51,370 nt of DNA from YC2-FULL-38-9 sp964629635. Lineage in GTDB: Bacteria; Patescibacteriota; Microgenomatia; UBA1406; GWC2-37-13. Positions 38,006-46,293 of the stretch are shown piece by piece (the stretch's first letter is position 1; each line of letters starts with the position of its first letter). The position numbers were made by a program, and so were the translations under genes. The stretch is from contig CAZVQS010000003.1 of assembly GCA_964629635.1 (NCBI GenBank), forward strand, positions 1-51,370. The letters are read 5' to 3'. Under the pieces are notes generated by a model. That model searched no databases. It worked only from the letters and a program-made list of their open reading frames with translations, and was not told where the DNA came from.

Positions 38006-38476
38006 ATGGCTAAAGCGACAGTGCAGGATACCCACCTCCATATACCGAACCGGACGGTGTTGTTGTTTCTGCTTGGTCTGGCGGTTCTCGTTATGTTCTG
38101 GGTGCTTTTCACCCGCGGTTTGTTGACTGGAAGCCGGGCAAGCATGGGTAGCAACTGCCGTAAAACCACCTTCAGGGGCAAATGTGTGATGGAGTGCAAG
38201 CAGCATGGGGAGACATTTACCCTTCCATGTCCCGCATCCTCCTCATCTTCCTCCCAACAGGCGGCGCTTGACGCTGCGGCGACTCCTACCGTGACGCCCA
38301 AGCCTTCCAAAACCCCGGATGAAAAAGATCCGCCGGAATCAGGCAAGGACTGCACCTATGAGGAAAAGGATTGCCGCTGCCGAAAGAACTGTTATTACGA
38401 CATGGATGAAAACGGCAAAAAAGTAAAGATTTGCGATACGATATGCGACACGTGTTCGGTACGGGTATGCAACTAA
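38006..38476 (+). CDS. Membrane-anchored cysteine-rich surface protein (small)
   Basis: 156 residues. A short cytoplasmic N terminus, one helix (about 17-37, LLFLLGLAVLVMFWVLF), then an external part: a cysteine pair region (NCRKTTFRGKCVMECKQHG), a serine/threonine/proline/alanine linker (about 78-110) and a C-terminal knot with CTYEEKDCRCRKNC and CDTICDTC. The even, clustered cysteines suggest disulfides outside the cell. Function is unknown; a structural or binding role is likely. It has its own promoter and a perfect terminator. The next gene encodes a second anchored cysteine-rich protein, so the pair probably act at the surface together. Confidence 0.7.
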   Translation: MAKATVQDTHLHIPNRTVLLFLLGLAVLVMFWVLFTRGLLTGSRASMGSNCRKTTFRGKCVMECKQHGETFTLPCPASSSSSSQQAALDAAATPTVTPKPSKTPDEKDPPESGKDCTYEEKDCRCRKNCYYDMDENGKKVKICDTICDTCSVRVCN

Positions 38477-38492
38477 AGAGCAATTAACCAAG

Positions 38493-38516
38493 CCGGCCGG
38501 AAACGGCCGGTTTTTT
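38493..38516 (+). terminator. Intrinsic terminator after the small cysteine-rich gene
   Basis: CCGGCCG (38493-38499) pairs with CGGCCGG (38504-38510) over a GAAA tetraloop, followed by six T (38511-38516). Confidence 0.92.
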
Positions 38517-38558
38517 GTGGTTATTATTACACGTAAAGTAATAGTAAAAAAGATTCTC

Positions 38559-38704
38559 TTGACAGTACGTTTGAGTTAGTATTAAATGAAGTATATATAA
38601 GAATTTCATGAGAAAATCATAAGAAATTCATATTTTATGACTACTACCTTTTCTTCGGGGAACCCCTTAACAGTTTTAGCTTCGTTGGAGGGAGGTGATA
38701 CAAG
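38559..38704 (+). promoter_or_regulatory. Promoter, long leader and strong Shine-Dalgarno of the cysteine-repeat gene
   Basis: TTGACA (38559-38564), 17 nt, TTAAAT (38582-38587). The leader of about 110 nt has a hairpin GAATTTC-ATGA/TCAT-GAAATTC (38601-38629) and CGGGG/CCCC near 38656-38665, and ends with GGAGGTGAT (38691-38699), a near-perfect match to the 16S anti-Shine-Dalgarno, 5 nt before the ATG. This is the strongest ribosome binding site in the window and suggests high expression. Confidence 0.75.
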
Positions 38705-39952
38705 ATGAAGAATGAAAAAGTTTGTATTAACAAGAGTATCGCCTTTGTGACCGCTATCGTCGTGTTGCTTCTTGGAGTTGTGCTTTTCGCCAACTACATG
38801 AACAGCCAATCGCTCGGAAGCAATTCCAGGGCTGATTCGACGACATGTTCATTGGCTTCGCAGAACATTGACTCCGCTAACAAGTGTGAAATGAAGATCC
38901 CTGCAACCGATACGCTTTCAAATGGATCAACACATAAATCCACTAAGGAATATACCGGGCGCAAGTGTGATGTCGCTGCAGGTGCCACAACCGGCGCATT
39001 TGTCATGGATACGACTACTTGTGCACCTACGGTGCGTTGTTCCTACAACCAAAAGGTTCACATGAAATGGGACTCAACAGGTCTCGTTTATGACGGAACC
39101 GGTGCCAACGACTGTATCATGGATGCAGACGACAATTTCATAGACTACGGTTGTAAGTACATTACGGTATCAGGTGTGGTGACATCGGCTCGTGCAGCTT
39201 ACGATAAAACCAACTGCCCGAAGCCTGCAGGTGCCTGTGAAGGTACGTGCAAAGGCGCAAACGGTAAAGAGTATGATATCGATTCATGTGCACCCGAAGG
39301 CGGCAAGAAATGCGGCTGCGTAAACGGCAAGACATACCCGACCTGGAATCCTGATACGAATTGTACAGCACCCGCTGCCAATTGTACCGGAGTCTGTTCA
39401 GGCACCAACGGCAAGACATACGCGCCGGGTACCTGTGCTCCTGAAGGCGGAAAGAAATGTGACTGTGCAAATGGCAAGACATATCCGACATGGAATGTCG
39501 ACTCCAGCTGCGCCGCACCCGCCAAGACTTGTACGGGAACCTGTAGCGGAAAAGCCATCGGCTACTGTGATACCACATCAGGTTTGCAGTGTGCATGTGC
39601 GACAGGCAAGACTTATCCGACATGGCAGACCGTTTCAGGTTGTACCAAAGCGGCTGTCAACTGCACGGGAACGTGTAGCGGAAAAGCAATCGGCTACTGT
39701 GATACCACATCAGGTTTGCAGTGTGCATGTGCGACAGGCAAGACTTATCCGACATGGCAGACCGTTTCAGGTTGTACCAAAGCGACAGCTACGTGTGACG
39801 AGTCGAAATACGCCTCATCATACAGCTGTTCAACAGGGTACACGCTTGGTGTCTGTAAGGCTGATGCGTACGGTACTTTGAGAAGGTGCGGTTGCGATCC
39901 GAACGGAACAAAAACCTATCCTACTGTCTATACGGTAACATCATGTCCGTAA
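38705..39952 (+). CDS. Anchored cysteine-rich tandem-repeat surface protein
   Basis: 415 residues. A basic start and one helix (about 13-35) anchor it; the rest is external. From about residue 175 it consists of tandem modules of 41-47 residues, each with about six cysteines around the shared core NGKTYPTW or TGKTYPTW. Two modules of the first kind (CAPEGGKKC type) are followed by two nearly identical ones (GYCDTTSGLQCACATGKTY) and a diverged last one. At DNA level the last pair is identical over 96 nt (39557-39652 and 39689-39784), so the module was copied recently. Expansion and contraction by slippage or recombination are expected. The strong ribosome binding site and terminator imply abundant product. 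An adhesin, pilus-like or surface-coat role is inferred only from design. Confidence 0.72.
   Translation: MKNEKVCINKSIAFVTAIVVLLLGVVLFANYMNSQSLGSNSRADSTTCSLASQNIDSANKCEMKIPATDTLSNGSTHKSTKEYTGRKCDVAAGATTGAFVMDTTTCAPTVRCSYNQKVHMKWDSTGLVYDGTGANDCIMDADDNFIDYGCKYITVSGVVTSARAAYDKTNCPKPAGACEGTCKGANGKEYDIDSCAPEGGKKCGCVNGKTYPTWNPDTNCTAPAANCTGVCSGTNGKTYAPGTCAPEGGKKCDCANGKTYPTWNVDSSCAAPAKTCTGTCSGKAIGYCDTTSGLQCACATGKTYPTWQTVSGCTKAAVNCTGTCSGKAIGYCDTTSGLQCACATGKTYPTWQTVSGCTKATATCDESKYASSYSCSTGYTLGVCKADAYGTLRRCGCDPNGTKTYPTVYTVTSCP
39542..39805 (+). repeat. Tandem 132-bp coding repeat
   Basis: Two copies at 39542-39673 and 39674-39805, offset by exactly 132 bp (44 codons). Positions 39557-39652 and 39689-39784 are identical; one mismatch (39556/39688) precedes them, and the copies then diverge. 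The repeat keeps the reading frame. Confidence 0.9.
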
Positions 39953-39978
39953 TTGTTCGAAAGGAATTCCTAAACATC

Positions 39979-40005
39979 AAGCCCTGGGGACGCCCGGGGC
40001 TTTTT
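39979..40005 (+). terminator. Intrinsic terminator after the cysteine-repeat gene
   Basis: AAGCCC (39979-39984) pairs with GGGCTT (39997-40002), with GGG/CCC extending inside, followed by a T run to 40005. Confidence 0.82.
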
Positions 40006-40012
40006 GTTTGGC

Positions 40013-40828
40013 TCAGGAAGACCGGATGACGGATACGAGCTCCTTGAGGTTTTGGGGGTGGCAGATGAGGACCCGGTAGCCCTTCTGGGTTTGTACAAGA
40101 TCAAGCGTTATGGAGTTTCCCTGCCAGTCGGTGAACGATCCGCCCGCTTCCTCCACGATGATCTTGGCGGCGGCGATGTCCCACAGATACGCGTGGGCGT
40201 TGATGACGATATTGAAATTGTTGAGCTGGTCCGAGAAATGCATGGAGTCAAGCGCAAGGGCCCCGTGTATCCGCAGTCCGCGTGATGCGCTGTGGAGCTT
40301 GGTTATGATCGGCAGCCATTCCTGCCGGGTTGCCTCGCGGGAGCTCATATAGGAAAGAAGCAGGCTCTCCTTAATCGGCGTGTGCCGGATCTCCATACGC
40401 TCCCTTGTACCGTTCACTGTCTTGAAGGCGCCTTTCCCTTTTTGCGCGCTGTAATAGGTGCCTGAAACCGGATGGTATATGAGACCGGCCTCATGTTCAC
40501 CGTCAACGAAATACCCGATCGATATGCAGAAATAGTCGTGTCCCGAAGCGAAGTTGTTCGTTCCGTCAAGCGGATCTATCACGAATTTGTGGCGGCCGGG
40601 AGTCGCCAGGTTTTCCTCACCAATGAAGCCGATGTCAGCAGCGCCAATGCCTTTTTGAACACACAATTCCGTAAGACGTCGTTTAATGATTGACTGGCTT
40701 GCGAGGTCAGCCTGGGTTACCAGGTTCTGGTGGGATGAAAGTTTTAGGGTTGCTGAGAGTCCCTTGCGGAAATGGGATATGAGGGTCTCCCCTGCCTCCC
40801 CTGCCGCCTGTTGAAGAATCTCGATCAT
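40013..40828 (-). CDS. Inositol monophosphatase family protein
   Basis: 271 residues. The Mg-binding signature is complete: GEE near 70, IDPLDGTNNF near 87-96 (DPLDGT), and the C-terminal WDIAAAKIIVEEAGG with its aspartate. Members hydrolyse inositol phosphates, fructose-1,6-bisphosphate, histidinol phosphate or 3'-phosphoadenosine 5'-phosphate; the substrate cannot be told here. TATAAT (40837-40842, minus strand) lies 8 nt before the ATG, back to back with a TATAAT (40849-40854) that faces the ABC transporter gene. The gene ends just after the terminator of the cysteine-repeat gene. Confidence 0.9.
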   Translation of the reverse strand: MIEILQQAAGEAGETLISHFRKGLSATLKLSSHQNLVTQADLASQSIIKRRLTELCVQKGIGAADIGFIGEENLATPGRHKFVIDPLDGTNNFASGHDYFCISIGYFVDGEHEAGLIYHPVSGTYYSAQKGKGAFKTVNGTRERMEIRHTPIKESLLLSYMSSREATRQEWLPIITKLHSASRGLRIHGALALDSMHFSDQLNNFNIVINAHAYLWDIAAAKIIVEEAGGSFTDWQGNSITLDLVQTQKGYRVLICHPQNLKELVSVIRSS

Positions 40829-40888
40829 AAAACTTCATTATATCAGGTATAATCAGTCTTATCCCCCCAAGAACCGGTAATAGTTTGT

Positions 40889-41827
40889 ATGGATATGGAA
40901 ACACTGAAGGTAGACGGACTTACCAAACAATTCGGCGATTTCAAGGCGGTCGACAACATATCCTTTTCCGTAAAGGAGGGTGAGATTGTGGGATTTTTGG
41001 GACCCAACGGCGCCGGCAAAACGACAACCATACAGATGCTCCTGGGTATAACGACGCCGACAGCCGGCTCAATCGCCTATTTCGGGCATGATTTTTTCCG
41101 GTACCCGCGCCGGGCGCTTGAGAAGATCAATTTCACTTCTGCTTTCAACAACCTGCAGGGCAGAATGAGCACCTGGGAAAACATGCTTGTATTCTCACAC
41201 CTGTATGGCGTGAAGGACCCGGAACCGAAAATACGCAAACTGGTAAAGGAATTCAATATGGAAGAGTATGTGAACAAACGGTATTGGGACCTGTCGACCG
41301 GCCAACGGACGCGCGCGAATTTCATCAAGGCGCTTCTGAATGATCCGAAGCTCATCCTGATGGATGAACCGACTGCCTCCCTTGACCCGGATGTCGCGGA
41401 CCGGACGCTTTCATACATTGAAAAACTGCGCAAGGACCGGCAAATCACCGTGCTTTACACGAGCCACAACATGACGGAGGTGACGCGCATATGCGACCGG
41501 GTCATATTCATCGACCGGGGACGGATCGTCGCGCATGACACTCCGCTCGGGCTTACCCGCCGGATCCAGGAAGCGCAGCTGCGGCTTACGTTCAATGAGG
41601 GCGCATCAACGATACGGGATTACCTTTTGTCCCAGAAACAGGAGTTCCGGTTCGAGGGAGAGCATGTGGTATACGTGAAAACAGAGGAAAAGCTCATACC
41701 TAAAATCATTTTCGGACTCAGCAAGGTCGGCATCTACATGACCGATATCGAGATCAAGAAGCCGACGCTCGAGCACGTCTTTTTACAAATTGCGCGCGGG
41801 TATTCCCATGTCTTTTCACAGGATTAG
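40889..41827 (+). CDS. ABC transporter ATP-binding protein
   Basis: 312 residues of the ABC-2 (DrrA/NodI/CcmA-like) type. Walker A is GPNGAGKTT near 38-46, the Q-loop follows, the signature reads LSTGQRTRA instead of LSGGQ, Walker B is LILMDEPTASLDPD, and the switch histidine is in YTSHNMTEV. A C-terminal domain of about 90 residues follows, as in the DrrA group. It powers export by the permease encoded next, whose ATG lies 20 nt before this gene's end. Exported lipids, glycans or peptides are typical substrates of this class. A TATAAT box lies at 40849-40854. Confidence 0.93.
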   Translation: MDMETLKVDGLTKQFGDFKAVDNISFSVKEGEIVGFLGPNGAGKTTTIQMLLGITTPTAGSIAYFGHDFFRYPRRALEKINFTSAFNNLQGRMSTWENMLVFSHLYGVKDPEPKIRKLVKEFNMEEYVNKRYWDLSTGQRTRANFIKALLNDPKLILMDEPTASLDPDVADRTLSYIEKLRKDRQITVLYTSHNMTEVTRICDRVIFIDRGRIVAHDTPLGLTRRIQEAQLRLTFNEGASTIRDYLLSQKQEFRFEGEHVVYVKTEEKLIPKIIFGLSKVGIYMTDIEIKKPTLEHVFLQIARGYSHVFSQD

Positions 41828-42596
41828 AGCCATACTGCTTCATGATTATTTCATCATGACCCATTCGTTTGAGGTTTTAAACGACCTCTTTCTCTATCCC
41901 CTGTGGTCGATAATGGTATTCGGTTTCATGACGCTCTATATCTCGGGGACATCCGGCGGCCTGGTCGCAAACCAGGTCCTTTTGGGCATGATCCTCTGGC
42001 AGATACCCAACATCACTCAGTATTCGATTGGCGTCGGCTGCCTGTGGGACGTATGGTCCCGCAATCTCACAAACATTTTCATCACGCCGATTGCGAGTAT
42101 GGAGTATCTCGCAAGCTACGCCATTGCCGGGTCCCTGAAGGCGCTGTTCGTCATTATTGCCTCAAGCGTCATGGCATATTTCGTGTTCCACCTGAACATC
42201 CTGTCGCTAGGCGTGTTGCCCCTCTTTGCCATAATCGCAAACCTCATCTTCTTCGGATTTTCCTTCGGTGTTCTCGTGCTCGGTCTCATTTTCAAATTCG
42301 GTACGAAAATAAATGCGTTTGCCTGGGGGCTCATTACCCTTTTTCAACCGCTTATGGCGGTTATCTATCCGGTGTCCGTGCTGCCGGAGCCGTTTCGGAG
42401 CCTGTCTCTGGCTTTTCCGCCGACGCATGTATTTGAAGCGTCCCGCATGAGTCTTGCCAAAACCCCAGGCATGTGGAACGAGCTTTTCATCGCGCTGCTT
42501 CTCAATATCGTTTTCTGCATCGCAACGGTCCTCTTTTTCAACGCGATGTTCAAAAACTCCCGGGAGTCCGGTCAGTTTGCCCGGCTTGAAGGATAA
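41808..42596 (+). CDS. ABC-2 type transporter permease
   Basis: 262 residues with six hydrophobic helices. The N terminus (RIRAILLHDYFIM) and the late PLMAVIYPVSVLP and FPPTHVFEASR segments fit ABC-2 permeases of the DrrB/NodJ type. The ATG at 41808 overlaps the ATPase gene by 20 nt, so the subunits are coupled; a frame extension upstream to 41790 is rejected. Two copies of each subunit would form the exporter in the cytoplasmic membrane. No substrate gene is adjacent. Confidence 0.88.
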   Translation: MSFHRIRAILLHDYFIMTHSFEVLNDLFLYPLWSIMVFGFMTLYISGTSGGLVANQVLLGMILWQIPNITQYSIGVGCLWDVWSRNLTNIFITPIASMEYLASYAIAGSLKALFVIIASSVMAYFVFHLNILSLGVLPLFAIIANLIFFGFSFGVLVLGLIFKFGTKINAFAWGLITLFQPLMAVIYPVSVLPEPFRSLSLAFPPTHVFEASRMSLAKTPGMWNELFIALLLNIVFCIATVLFFNAMFKNSRESGQFARLEG

Positions 42597-42600
42597 CAAA

Positions 42601-44034
42601 TCAAGCAGCCGTCGTTTTTACGGCAAGCCGGTTGCGGATATCGCTTAAGGAAACCACGCCCAGGGAGAACCGCATATGGTTTCGCTTGTCCCCGAACACG
42701 TCTCCGGGTATGCCGAAGATGCCCAGATCCTTAGCCACATGGTCAAGTGCGGATATTCCCTCCTTCAGCTGCACATACAGGTAAAGCGGGTTGTCCTGCG
42801 GGATCGTGCCGTCCGTTTCATAACCGGGGATCGAAATGGAGTCAAGGTCCGCAAAATAATTGCCCGCCGGGTCAAGCTGCCGCAATACTTCAAGAAGCGC
42901 CTGCTGCCGTTCCCGCAAAAGCGCCGTGTACTGATCAAGCGTTTCCTCGCTGACGAGGCGGTCAAGGATTTGAAACCAGACATCTGTTTTCCAGGAAAAG
43001 CTTGAATAATTCCGTATCGTATCTGTCTGAAATGCTGCGGCAAGGTCCCTGTTCCGTATTACTGCGGCGCCCACTCTCAAAGCGGGTTGCCCGAGCCGTT
43101 TGGATTCGGAGAATGAAAATATCCCCTGGTCGGCGGCACCGGTTTCGTTTATGATTCGCATTATATCCCGGGCGCGCTCCCTCGGTATCATGGACATGTA
43201 GGCCATATCGAAAATGAACGTTATATGCGGGTTTTTCTGCCGGAGCGCAGTTATGACTTCACGCAACGTTTCCGGTTCATGGGAGCGGGCTGCAGGGTTT
43301 TCCGCAGGCGTGATAAGCGCCGCGTCTGGCACCGGTCCGCCCTGGGAAAAATACCGTTCAAGGGACGCTTTATTCAAAAGCTGGTGTGGTGCGTCTGATG
43401 TTTCGACATATGCAACCTCAAGCCCGTTGTCCCCCGCGCTGTTTGTCGCCATGGAGAAGCATACGGATGGTGACAGGAGGGTGGCCTTTCTTTTGTCCCG
43501 ATCCTGTATCATATTGGCAATGGTCCGGAATGAGCGGCTCAGTATCCCCATTCCGCCGTCACCCATCCAGACATTCTGGGGGGAATCCGTATCAAGTCCG
43601 ATGGCCTGTGCTTCTTTCCGGAATATGTTCCGTGATTCTGCTGTCCCGCGTGCGTCCGGTTGGTATCCGAACAGGTTTATTCCCCGCCGCCGGTAATCCG
43701 TCAGGATTTTGCGTTCTTCTGCCTGTGCCTGTTCGAACTCTGGCGATTCGGCGTCAAGGAGCATCGCCCCCTCAAGGAACCCATACCGGTCCCGCTCCAG
43801 CGGATCGTCTTTCGGAAGGCGCGCATCGATATCGCCGATGGTGCCGGCCATGATGAATTCGCCGGGAGGCAGGTTGTTGGCTTTCAGTTCCTGCTTTATT
43901 TCGTTTGCGGCCTGGTTGATGCCGCGCAGGGCATTGGGGAATTGGCCCGTATGGAGTTTGTCGATCGTCGCGTCTACGATGCGGGAGACGATTTGCCTGC
44001 CCGCTTCCTGTCTAGCCGTTTGTTCGGAAGACAT
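42601..44034 (-). CDS. PLP-dependent aminotransferase (class I/II fold)
   Basis: 477 residues. The PLP site is visible as the aspartate in ITFIFDMAYMSM near 273 and the Schiff-base lysine in FSFSESKRLGQPALRVGA near 310, with the arginine in the C-terminal RFSLG. An N-terminal extension of about 90 residues and the GDGGMGILS segment are not typical of well-known aminotransferases. The reaction is probably amino transfer between an amino acid and a 2-oxo acid; the substrate is unknown. TATACT (44044-44049, minus strand) lies 9 nt before the ATG. It stands downstream of the cell-wall operon on the same strand, but has its own promoter. Confidence 0.75.
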   Translation of the reverse strand: MSSEQTARQEAGRQIVSRIVDATIDKLHTGQFPNALRGINQAANEIKQELKANNLPPGEFIMAGTIGDIDARLPKDDPLERDRYGFLEGAMLLDAESPEFEQAQAEERKILTDYRRRGINLFGYQPDARGTAESRNIFRKEAQAIGLDTDSPQNVWMGDGGMGILSRSFRTIANMIQDRDKRKATLLSPSVCFSMATNSAGDNGLEVAYVETSDAPHQLLNKASLERYFSQGGPVPDAALITPAENPAARSHEPETLREVITALRQKNPHITFIFDMAYMSMIPRERARDIMRIINETGAADQGIFSFSESKRLGQPALRVGAAVIRNRDLAAAFQTDTIRNYSSFSWKTDVWFQILDRLVSEETLDQYTALLRERQQALLEVLRQLDPAGNYFADLDSISIPGYETDGTIPQDNPLYLYVQLKEGISALDHVAKDLGIFGIPGDVFGDKRNHMRFSLGVVSLSDIRNRLAVKTTAA

Positions 44035-44068
44035 ATATGGGTTAGTATAACAAGCTGTTCCAGAAAAA

Positions 44069-45088
44069 TCAAACTCCCCGTTTCCGTTTCAGGTATTGTT
44101 CGTACAGGAACGTTATTGCGTATTTTGCGGGATTGATCACGTAATCCTGTGTAGGCGCATAATCAACCTGCCTGCCGCCGAACCCCTGCTTGAAGAGGGT
44201 GAGTCCTCCCCAGTTTTTCGGCGTACGGCCGGGTTGGAGGATTCCCCAGAAATTATAGAGTCGGCATCCCCGTTTTTTCGCCTCCCGGATCGCCTCCCAC
44301 TGCATGAGGTACGCAACCGGAACCTTGCTGTGGAGGGATGCGCCCTGGTGGTAGAAAGCGGTAGATCCGGTGAATACGATAAGCGCGCCCGCCTCATATT
44401 CCTTGTTTCCCGGCAGCTTTCCCAAAAGATACAGAGCATTACCGGTCTTATGGAACTCCGTAAACTCGTGTTCAATAAACGTTTTCGAGAACGGGGTGAA
44501 GTGTTCGCGTTTTGCCGTCTCCTCGTATACGCCCCAGAAGTCATGGAGCGTTTGCGCATCGGTCCGTTTCTCAATGACGACTCCTTCCTTCGCGGCTTTC
44601 CGTATGGAGTACCGGGTGGTTTTGCGCATATCCGCAAGAAGCTTGTCTTCCGTCCCTTCGATATCCAGGACCCACATGCGCTCCGCATGCATGTATATGG
44701 GGGACGTGCGGAAACCGAGCTCCCTGAACTTCTGCCGGTTCTGCCCGCTGTCGGGAACAAGCGGCGCGATCCGGATAAAATCAAACCCTTCTGTTTTGGC
44801 GATCCGCTTCAGATATTGGAGAACGGCGGCGGTTGCCTCCCGGGACGTTTCCGGCGCACATACCGGTCCGTGGGGAACGAACAGCATGTTTCCCCGCTTC
44901 GCGCGGACTTTGACAACCTGGCAAATGGCGGCAGTTTTTCCCTTATCCTTCAGACCGATGCGGACCACATCATACCCGAGATTTTTCTGCACTTCCCCCC
45001 ATTCGTAAGACTGGAGAAACGACGGGGACCCGTGCTCATTAAAAAGATGGGTCCATTCGTTAATCGATGTTATTTCAAAGATGTTCAT
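44069..45088 (-). CDS. FemAB-like aminoacyltransferase (peptidoglycan bridge formation)
   Basis: 339 residues. Two GNAT-like halves in the FemABX pattern: FLQSYEWGEVQKNLGYDVVR near 23-42, the RKTTRYSIRKAAKEGVVIE segment near 158, GALIVFTGSTAFYHQGAS, and the C-terminal YNFWGI...LTLFKQGFGG. These enzymes add amino acids from aminoacyl-tRNA to the peptidoglycan stem peptide. A frame extension to 45172 is rejected; the ATG at 45088 overlaps the stop of the DegT-like gene by 4 nt. It is the last gene of a four-gene operon with MurF-like and DegT-like genes, which supports a cell-wall role. Confidence 0.88.
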   Translation of the reverse strand: MNIFEITSINEWTHLFNEHGSPSFLQSYEWGEVQKNLGYDVVRIGLKDKGKTAAICQVVKVRAKRGNMLFVPHGPVCAPETSREATAAVLQYLKRIAKTEGFDFIRIAPLVPDSGQNRQKFRELGFRTSPIYMHAERMWVLDIEGTEDKLLADMRKTTRYSIRKAAKEGVVIEKRTDAQTLHDFWGVYEETAKREHFTPFSKTFIEHEFTEFHKTGNALYLLGKLPGNKEYEAGALIVFTGSTAFYHQGASLHSKVPVAYLMQWEAIREAKKRGCRLYNFWGILQPGRTPKNWGGLTLFKQGFGGRQVDYAPTQDYVINPAKYAITFLYEQYLKRKRGV

Positions 45089-46293
45089 ATCCGGAATTCC
45101 TGTATGATGCCGGCGAGCTTCTGCGCGTCGCGTTCCGAAATAAGGGTCGGCAAATTGATAACCTCCGTGCATATCTTCTCCGCGTTCGGGCAGGAGCCTG
45201 AGCGGTACCGCATCGACGATAGACTGACTGCCTTCGGTGCCACCGGCTGGCTATACCAGTCGCCTACGTAAATATTCTTTTTTTTCAGCTTGTTGATAAG
45301 CCCCGTTTTATCTTTCACCCGGAGCGGGAACCGCGGGATATCCCGGTACGGTCCGATATCGGTTCCGAAGCGGTTTACGTAGATCGTTGCAATGCGCTTT
45401 CTTTGTTCGCGTTTCCGGTCGAAATCGTTCAGCTGTTTCAGGAGAAGAATTGCCAAGGCACTGGGATACTTTTTTTCCAGATACGGATCGTACGCTCCCC
45501 TCTTCTCTTTTTGGGAAATTTCGGCTACCATAAGCCCCGTGCGGGTTGCTGTCTTATGGAGAATCTTGCCGAGTGGGTTCATATTATAGGCAGACTTGAT
45601 GAAAAGCGAAAGCGGTTTATAGCATAAGAGCTTTGACATCATGGCAGCGTCCGGGTATTGTAATCCAGCCTCAAATCCCCTCAGCGCGAGGGCAAGGTCA
45701 TGATTGCGGGTGACCAATGCGCCGCCGAACACCGAGGATAACGCTTTGGACCGTCCAAATGACAAGGATAGCACTTGGTTATCACCCAGAGTTTGTTTGT
45801 GCCAAAAGTCAGGGGAAAAACCGTGAGCAAGATCCTCCACGATGAGGATATTACGCTCTTTGGCAAGCTGCAAAACCCTATCCCGATGAGCGGGCACCAT
45901 GCCGAACGTGTGCTGGAGCACAATCGCCCTGGTTTTGCCGGTTATTTTGCGTAAAAGATCGGTAAGATCCAATGAGTACGTTGTGTTTTCGATGTCCGCG
46001 TATACCGGAGTGAGACCGCTCTGGAGAATAGGCACTGGTACAGCCTCGCAGGTAAAGCCCTGTACGATAACTTCCGATCCCTGCGGGAACCGCAGGGAAG
46101 CAAGGAGAATCCGTAAAGCGCCCCTGCCGGACAGGAACGGGATTGCGGTGCCTCCCGGAAACATGCCGGAAAGGATACGGGAGATTTCATCCCGTTCTTT
46201 TCCCTCAAACCACCTCCAGGGCTGGCCCAGAATTATAAGGCTTGCCAGAGCGTCGCCTGCCGTTTCGTTCGGCGCAAAGTCCGTTGCAATCAT
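45085..46293 (-). CDS. DegT/DnrJ/EryC1/StrS-type PLP enzyme
   Basis: 402 residues of fold-type I PLP enzyme. FLSGRGALRILL near 53, the VQGFTCEAVPVPI and PVYADIENTTYSLD segments, EDLAHG and the lysine-bearing SFGRSKALSSVFGGALV match the sugar aminotransferase group, where the lysine forms the Schiff base. Members aminate nucleotide-linked keto sugars. Sitting between a MurF-like ligase and a FemAB-like transferase, it may instead supply a modified sugar or amino acid to the wall. It overlaps both neighbours by 4 nt. Confidence 0.85.
   Translation of the reverse strand: MIATDFAPNETAGDALASLIILGQPWRWFEGKERDEISRILSGMFPGGTAIPFLSGRGALRILLASLRFPQGSEVIVQGFTCEAVPVPILQSGLTPVYADIENTTYSLDLTDLLRKITGKTRAIVLQHTFGMVPAHRDRVLQLAKERNILIVEDLAHGFSPDFWHKQTLGDNQVLSLSFGRSKALSSVFGGALVTRNHDLALALRGFEAGLQYPDAAMMSKLLCYKPLSLFIKSAYNMNPLGKILHKTATRTGLMVAEISQKEKRGAYDPYLEKKYPSALAILLLKQLNDFDRKREQRKRIATIYVNRFGTDIGPYRDIPRFPLRVKDKTGLINKLKKKNIYVGDWYSQPVAPKAVSLSSMRYRSGSCPNAEKICTEVINLPTLISERDAQKLAGIIQEFRI

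Noticed and set aside
44096..45271. Plus-strand ORF of 391 codons opposite the FemAB-like gene
   Set aside because: Antisense shadow of a well-supported gene.
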